From assembly GCA_025359635.1 (NCBI GenBank), contig JANYFV010000288.1, forward strand, positions 1 to 33,111: DNA of 33,111 nucleotides. The letters are read 5' to 3'. The notes below the pieces were generated by a model. It was not told the DNA's origin. It ran no database searches and saw only the letters and a list, made by a program, of their open reading frames with translations. This document shows positions 28,190-33,111 of this stretch, in pieces. Within the stretch, counting starts at the first letter, position 1; each line of letters starts with the position of its first letter. This stretch comes from Undibacterium sp. GTDB lineage: Bacteria > Pseudomonadota > Gammaproteobacteria > Burkholderiales > Burkholderiaceae_D. The translations under genes and the position numbers were made by a program.

Positions 28190-31100
28190 CTAAAACAGAG
28201 ATGCACTAGCCTGTTTTTCTAGCATTGCGAGGAATTCGACTGGAGGAATTGCTTTACTGAAATGAAAGCCCTGATATTGATCGCATTGTGACTCAACCAG
28301 AGTTTGCAACTGGAGCGGTGATTCTACGCCTTCAGCGATCACTTTTAAACCCAAAGTGTGTGCCATCGCCACAATCGCCAGAACGATTGCAGTATCGTTT
28401 GGATCATCTGGTATATCTTTAATAAAGGATTTGTCAATCTTAACGCTGTCGACTGGAAAACGCTTTAGGTAAGCCAAGGAAGAATAACCCGTACCGAAAT
28501 CGTCAATCGACAGTGTAAAACCTGCTGCCTTCAAGCCATCCATAAGTACGATTGCCTGCTCACGGTTATGCATGACCATACTCTCAGTGATTTCAAATTC
28601 AATACTAGCCGGATCAACGCGCCAAAAATCGACCACACTTTTTACATCGTCCAATAGATGCACATCGTTAAATTGCGCACCAGAGAGATTGATGGCAACC
28701 CGGCCAAAATTTTTGTCTGCTGCTCTAAATGTCAGGATGTCTCTGCAGGCTATGTCAAGAACCAGCATTCCAATCCGGCCTATCAAACCTGCCTCCTCAG
28801 CCAAGGCGATAAACTCACCCGGCAATAAAATTCCGCGTTCAGGATGATTCCAGCGCACCAATGCTTCGGCACCAACGATATCACCACTATTCACGCCAAT
28901 TTTTGGCTGATAGTAGACGACAAACTCACGTCTTTCCAAAGCCTTACGCAACCTTGCCTCATACGCCAAACGCTCTATCGTGTGCACATTCATTTCGGAA
29001 GCATAGAACTGGTAATTATCCTTTCCTTTATTTTTGGCGCGATACATCGCAATATCAGCATTTTTCATCAAGGTTTGGGCATCCCGTCCGTCAGACGGAA
29101 AGGTAGCAATGCCAATACTGGCGCTTAACTGACACTCTTGCCCATGTATATCAAAGGGCAGAGCCGCGGCAATCAATAATTTATCAGCAATATCGGCAAG
29201 GTCGCGCGGCGCGGCGTATTGATCCACCAGCAGAATAAATTCATCACCACCGACTCTGGCGATGGTATCTGATTCACGCAGGCACAATTTAAAGCGCAAA
29301 GCGACGTTTCTCAATACCTTATCGCCTTCATCATGACCAAAAGTGTCATTGATATTTTTAAATCGATCTAAATCCAAAAATATTACGGCTAGTTGTGACT
29401 TGTTTCTTTCCACATGAGCCAGTGATTTGGCTAAATGCTGGTTGTATTGGAAGCGATTTGGCAAGCCCGTTAGCTCATCATAATGCGCAAGCTTCATAAC
29501 TTTATCTTCTGAACGCTTACCTTCGATTGCGATACTAGCAATATCAGTGATAATACTAATCAAACTCAAATCGTCATTATTAAGCGGCGTACTTGCTTCG
29601 GAAAAAAGAGTAAAAGTTCCCAGCATTTGACCGTTTTTCCCCATGATCGGCCAGGCACCACAAGCAGCGAAGTTTTGTAGACTTTCCAGTTGATTCACAA
29701 ATTTCATTGATGGTGCGTTCTGAATATCAGTTACCCATACTGGCACTGCATCCAGTACGGCTTCACTCCAGGCGCCATTACCATAACTGACAGGCATATC
29801 TATAAGTTGCAATTTCAAAATCTCAGGAAATTGATCGCCAATAGATTTTTTAAAGCAGTGTTCTTCATCATTCAGAAGTTGTATTCCACAGCGCCAATAA
29901 GGTGCCGTCTTCTCGACAAATTGACAGGTCTCTTCCAGAATAGAAATGAGATCTTCACTGCTACCGATCAATTGCAGAAGTTGATTCTGCCCTTCGAGCA
30001 TATGTTCAACATATTTTCTGGAATTAACGTCGCGCATAATACAGAAAACCAAGGTTTCGTTCGCGATTTCCACGCGGCTCAGCGTAATATCGCTGTGCAT
30101 AGAGCGACCATCTCGCTTACTCACCCAATCGAATCTTTGCACGTTACCATTGAACGCGGCGTCAACTAAACGTTGAATAAGGTCGTCTTTTTTCAATTGC
30201 GGCATTTGCCTGACAGACTGGCCTTCAGAAGAAAATTTTCCGACAAACGCCCCGATTAAATCTTCGCGCGTACTCAGGCCAAACAAAGCCAAGGCCGCAT
30301 TATTACCGTCGACGTAGCGGTATTCACGATTGATTAAGAGAATGGCGTCCTGAGCATCCCTAAACAACATTCTGTAACGACTTTCGCTATCTGAAAGCTT
30401 CACCTGCGATTCACGCAGGTGTCGGATTTGACGCATTAATAATGCAACAAAAACCAGTGTGAACACGATAGTTAACAATGAAAAACGCAGTTTTTGCCAA
30501 AACCTACCTTGCCAATCTGCCAGAATTTTTTCTTTGTCGCGGGCATACACGAGCGTCAAGGGAAAATCTGACATTTTCCGGTAGGTGTATATTAAGGTTT
30601 CTGTCCCGCCTATAAACGGTGCGCCTTCCACAGCACCTTCAATCGACATAGATTTGATACCAGCCTCGAGCTGAGTGCGGGCAATGCTTCGATTTGAATA
30701 TTGTTCATCCAAGGGTGCGCGAATCAATATGCCACCATCTTTGTCATGCAAAGAAATCGCCGCAACGCCATCCCTGGCGACTCGCTCATAAAAATCCTGG
30801 AAATAGTTGAGCCTAATTTCGGTCTGAATCACACCCAGATGTTTACCCGTTTGGCTATACACATTTTTTGCAACAGGAAGCACCCATTGTTCAGTTCGCT
30901 TAATTTTTAATGGCACTCCGACTAAAACGTTTTTGTCGTTTGAGTGTTCCAGTAAAAACTTAATTTGCGCTTGGTATAAGAGATTTATCTTTTCCGCAGG
31001 ATATTGAAATGAGGTCGCGATCATCAATCCTTGATTGTTGATAACGGAAATTGAATGCAAAAATTGAGAATCCTGCCGCTCTGCCATCAGCAATTGACGC

Positions 31101-31384
31101 AAAGCAAGCTCATCATTCCAAACCCTTTCTCCCTCGCCTTTAATCTCCTCAGATGCAGCACCAATCGCACGAGCCGCATCATGCAAAAGACGGCTGGCGT
31201 GCTCTTCTAATATGCGTACTGTAAGGTAACTATTTTCTTGGGAGCTTGAAATTGTCAGTTGCTTATCTTGATCAATCGACCACCAGGTTTGCCCCGTGAT
31301 AGCAATGATGATCAGGATCACACAGAACAAAAACGCGGTCGTCGGCACATCCAAAAATTCACGATTGCGTAACATTTTCTCCAT
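28190..31384 (-). CDS. Membrane-anchored PAS-GAF-GGDEF-EAL protein (c-di-GMP turnover)
   Basis: This 1064-residue protein makes and/or degrades cyclic di-GMP. A first membrane segment (about 15-33) and a second (about 300-318) bracket a periplasmic sensor of Cache-like type. Then come PAS (about 337-455), GAF (about 467-627), GGDEF and EAL. The cyclase site GGDEF (712-716) is intact with the inhibitory RxxD site (RESD, 703-706) five residues before it. The EAL domain keeps EALVRW (about 840), NLSG, EITES, DDFGTGYSSL, KIDKSFI and EGVE, so both activities are possible. The ATG at 31384 with AGGA upstream is preferred to the TTG at 31408. It lies upstream of mraZ in the same direction but is spaced by about 320 nt. 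Confidence 0.93.
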   Translation of the reverse strand: MEKMLRNREFLDVPTTAFLFCVILIIIAITGQTWWSIDQDKQLTISSSQENSYLTVRILEEHASRLLHDAARAIGAASEEIKGEGERVWNDELALRQLLMAERQDSQFLHSISVINNQGLMIATSFQYPAEKINLLYQAQIKFLLEHSNDKNVLVGVPLKIKRTEQWVLPVAKNVYSQTGKHLGVIQTEIRLNYFQDFYERVARDGVAAISLHDKDGGILIRAPLDEQYSNRSIARTQLEAGIKSMSIEGAVEGAPFIGGTETLIYTYRKMSDFPLTLVYARDKEKILADWQGRFWQKLRFSLLTIVFTLVFVALLMRQIRHLRESQVKLSDSESRYRMLFRDAQDAILLINREYRYVDGNNAALALFGLSTREDLIGAFVGKFSSEGQSVRQMPQLKKDDLIQRLVDAAFNGNVQRFDWVSKRDGRSMHSDITLSRVEIANETLVFCIMRDVNSRKYVEHMLEGQNQLLQLIGSSEDLISILEETCQFVEKTAPYWRCGIQLLNDEEHCFKKSIGDQFPEILKLQLIDMPVSYGNGAWSEAVLDAVPVWVTDIQNAPSMKFVNQLESLQNFAACGAWPIMGKNGQMLGTFTLFSEASTPLNNDDLSLISIITDIASIAIEGKRSEDKVMKLAHYDELTGLPNRFQYNQHLAKSLAHVERNKSQLAVIFLDLDRFKNINDTFGHDEGDKVLRNVALRFKLCLRESDTIARVGGDEFILLVDQYAAPRDLADIADKLLIAAALPFDIHGQECQLSASIGIATFPSDGRDAQTLMKNADIAMYRAKNKGKDNYQFYASEMNVHTIERLAYEARLRKALERREFVVYYQPKIGVNSGDIVGAEALVRWNHPERGILLPGEFIALAEEAGLIGRIGMLVLDIACRDILTFRAADKNFGRVAINLSGAQFNDVHLLDDVKSVVDFWRVDPASIEFEITESMVMHNREQAIVLMDGLKAAGFTLSIDDFGTGYSSLAYLKRFPVDSVKIDKSFIKDIPDDPNDTAIVLAIVAMAHTLGLKVIAEGVESPLQLQTLVESQCDQYQGFHFSKAIPPVEFLAMLEKQASASLF

Positions 31385-31620
31385 GCACCATCCTAAAATT
31401 ACAAACAACCAATCAATAGAGATTTAAAGTGACAACCCAAGACATTCAATTTTTAATGTACTTAGATTAGAATTTTCTGCAGCAGGCAAGATTACAGCAC
31501 AAATGAAGCATGCTATAGAGAATATTCTGTTGCCAACACATCATATCAGAATGATGCTAACAGAAAAAGATAGCGCAAAGAACAAGCACTCGACGCAAGA
31601 TTGAAAATAGCCAAATAAAA

Positions 31621-31966
31621 ATGAAGCAGGCCGGTAGGCCGGATTCTGTTACGGCAATGGCATCGCTACCACCGCTATGACAATCATTCCTCTAGGCCGG
31701 GGATTACTCCCAGGCTCAAGCTTTCTACCCGCACGCTCCGCGAGCCGCCTCAACGCGTGCCTATTTGAAATTGCTCCGGGTGGAGGTTACCGCGTTTCAC
31801 CGTAACTAAATACGCTCGTCTCTGTGGCCCTATTCCTCGCCTTATACCTTAGCTTGCGCCTTGGCTTTCAACGTACGGCCGTTAGCCGTCACCCTGCTCT
31901 ATGGAGTCCGGACCTTCCTCCCGCTTTGGCTCGCACCAAAGCCAGCGATTGTCTGGCCTGCTTCGG
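31621..31966 (-). ncRNA. rnpB: RNase P RNA, bacterial type A
   Basis: This is the catalytic RNA that trims tRNA 5' leaders. The minus strand begins GAAGCAGGCCAGACAATCGC and ends GGCCTACCGGCCTGCTTC, so the 5' and 3' ends pair as helix P1 (GAAGCAGGCC with GGCCTGCTTC). Conserved regions are present: GGGAGGAAGGTCCGGACTCC near the 5' end (CR I), the AGGGTGACGG segment, and the GGTAAACGG-like CR V region seen as the complement of ...ACCGCGTTTCACC. The length of about 346 nt is typical. The ends are set from P1 and are good to a few bases. Confidence 0.96.
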
Positions 31967-31971
31967 GCGCT

Positions 31972-31980
31972 ATTGTACCA
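31972..31980 (-). promoter_or_regulatory. Extended -10 promoter of rnpB
   Basis: TGGTACAAT on the minus strand is an extended -10 whose expected start site is 6-8 nt further on, exactly at the 5' end of the RNase P RNA. The -35 region is weak. Confidence 0.6.
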
Positions 31981-32097
31981 GCACTTAAGCTCACCATAGC
32001 TGACAGGTAGCAACGAGTACAAGAAAATTCGAGAAGATTCGGTATAAGCAATCGGTTTCTGGTAGCGTAATGCTTTCCATAAAATCACCTCTATATT

Positions 32098-33111
32098 ATG
32101 TTGATCTCTCGTTCTGGTGGGCAATTAGTCGTCGACGCATTATTGGTGCACGGGGTAGATACCATTTTTGGCGTTCCGGGCGAGAGTTATTTGCCGGTGC
32201 TCGATGCTTTATATGACAGTGCCATACGCTTCATTATTAATCGTCAGGAAGGTGGCGCGGCCTTTATGGCCGATGCCTATGGCAAGCTAACCGGTCGTCC
32301 GGGCATATGTTTTGTCACACGCGGACCGGGCGCCACCAACGCCTCCATTGGCGTACATACCGCATTTCAGGATTCCACTCCTATGATTCTATTCATAGGC
32401 CAGGTTGGCAATGATTTCGTGGAACGAGAGGCATTTCAGGAGATCGATTATCGTCGAATGTACGGGCCGATGGCAAAGTGGGTGGCGCAAATTGATCGCG
32501 CCGATCGCATCCCAGAATATATTGCCCGCGCTTTTCAAGTGGCCACTAGCGGTCGTCCTGGCCCAGTTGTATTAGCTTTGCCGGAAGACTGCTTGTCTGC
32601 GCTAGCCGAAGTAGCGGATTCCCGTTGCTATTCTCCAGTGCAAGCCTCGGCATCTGAGACACAAATGAGACTGCTGAAGCAACACTTAGCAGCGGCACAA
32701 CGACCGATAGTGTTATTAGGCGGAGGCGGATGGGATACACAAGCTTGTCAAGATATAGCAACATTTGTAGAAACCAACCAGCTACCCGTAGCCTGCACAT
32801 TTCGCTTTCAAGATTTAATCAATAATGCACATCCTAATTACATCGGTGATGTTGGCATAGGGATTAACCCCAAGCTGGGGCAAAGAATTAAAAATGCTGA
32901 TTTAATTATCGCGATAGGTCCGCGTCTGGGCGAAATGACGACCGGTGGCTACACCCTGCTAGAAGCTCCGATACCGAAACAAAAACTCATCCATATCCAT
33001 AGCGACGCGTTAGAACTAGGCCGAGTTTATCAAGCCGATTTAATGATCAACAGCGGCATGCAAGAGATCGCCGGAACGCTGGCAAAAATGTATGCTGTCG
33101 ATACCAAGGCA
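32098..33111 (+). CDS. Thiamine diphosphate-binding enzyme, acetolactate synthase-like (5' part)
   Basis: This gene is missing from the ORF track because no stop falls in the window. The ATG at 32098 opens 338 codons without interruption. The N-terminal pyrimidine-binding domain is clear: GGQLVVDALLVHGVDTIFGVPGE, the catalytic Glu51 in NRQEGGAAFMADAYGKLTG, then TRGPGATNASIGVHTAFQDSTPMILFIGQV. The central domain starts near residue 195 with RPIVLLGGGGW and continues to the end of the window. It resembles IlvB-like TPP enzymes, but the cofactor-binding C-terminal domain is not visible, so acetolactate synthase, oxalyl-CoA decarboxylase-like or benzoylformate decarboxylase-like roles cannot be separated. 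It is divergent from rnpB and has no evident Shine-Dalgarno. Confidence 0.9.
   Translation, partial: MLISRSGGQLVVDALLVHGVDTIFGVPGESYLPVLDALYDSAIRFIINRQEGGAAFMADAYGKLTGRPGICFVTRGPGATNASIGVHTAFQDSTPMILFIGQVGNDFVEREAFQEIDYRRMYGPMAKWVAQIDRADRIPEYIARAFQVATSGRPGPVVLALPEDCLSALAEVADSRCYSPVQASASETQMRLLKQHLAAAQRPIVLLGGGGWDTQACQDIATFVETNQLPVACTFRFQDLINNAHPNYIGDVGIGINPKLGQRIKNADLIIAIGPRLGEMTTGGYTLLEAPIPKQKLIHIHSDALELGRVYQADLMINSGMQEIAGTLAKMYAVDTKA

Overview
This window is a chromosomal segment of a betaproteobacterium, most likely order Burkholderiales and plausibly Oxalobacteraceae. That placement rests on protein style (FtsZ, LpxC, MurG, MurD), on gene order, and on a base composition that looks moderate by eye; GC was not computed. 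Almost everything is core housekeeping. I see no transposase, integrase, phage gene, CRISPR array or tRNA.

Left part (1-4452, mostly + strand): the 3' end of purB with a strong terminator; a small opposed membrane protein; about 0.8 kb without a convincing gene; then a cytochrome b561 - YceI - YceI group followed by a MarR-type regulator. A perfect 8-bp-arm palindrome sits on the extended -10 of the b561 promoter and is the obvious candidate operator for that regulator.

Middle part (4472-10607): on the minus strand, secA and an M23/LytM-type peptidase in the position that secM holds in E. coli. A divergent DUF721/DciA-like gene follows, then lpxC and a Prx5-type peroxiredoxin with its own terminator. 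SecA ends in two tandem SEC-C zinc motifs.

Right-middle part (10714-27995): a complete division and cell wall (dcw) cluster read right to left on the minus strand: mraZ, rsmH, ftsL, ftsI, murE, murF, mraY, murD, ftsW, murG, murC, ddl, ftsQ, ftsA, ftsZ. Genes overlap by 1-4 nt or are separated by a few bases as far as ftsA. A clear intergenic stretch with a TATAAT box and a 16-bp-arm stem-loop precedes ftsZ. The cluster starts with a sigma70-like promoter and four GTG repeats at exactly 10-nt spacing, matching an MraZ operator. It ends with a perfect 13-bp hairpin after ftsZ. Together these genes make the cytoplasmic peptidoglycan precursor (MurC-F, Ddl), move it onto lipid (MraY, MurG), polymerise and cross-link it at the septum (FtsW, FtsI, with FtsL and FtsQ), and build the Z ring (FtsZ, FtsA).

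Right part (28190-33111): a large membrane-anchored PAS-GAF-GGDEF-EAL protein with both catalytic signatures intact; the RNase P RNA gene (rnpB, minus strand); and the 5' part of a thiamine-diphosphate enzyme of the acetolactate synthase family. That last gene runs off the window and is absent from the ORF track.

I did not find an obviously new biological system. The points most worth checking are regulatory and structural: the MraZ box array, the ftsZ leader stem-loop, the double SEC-C tail of SecA, the MurG that lacks the usual HEQN motif, a possibly leaderless lpxC, and the b561/YceI palindrome.
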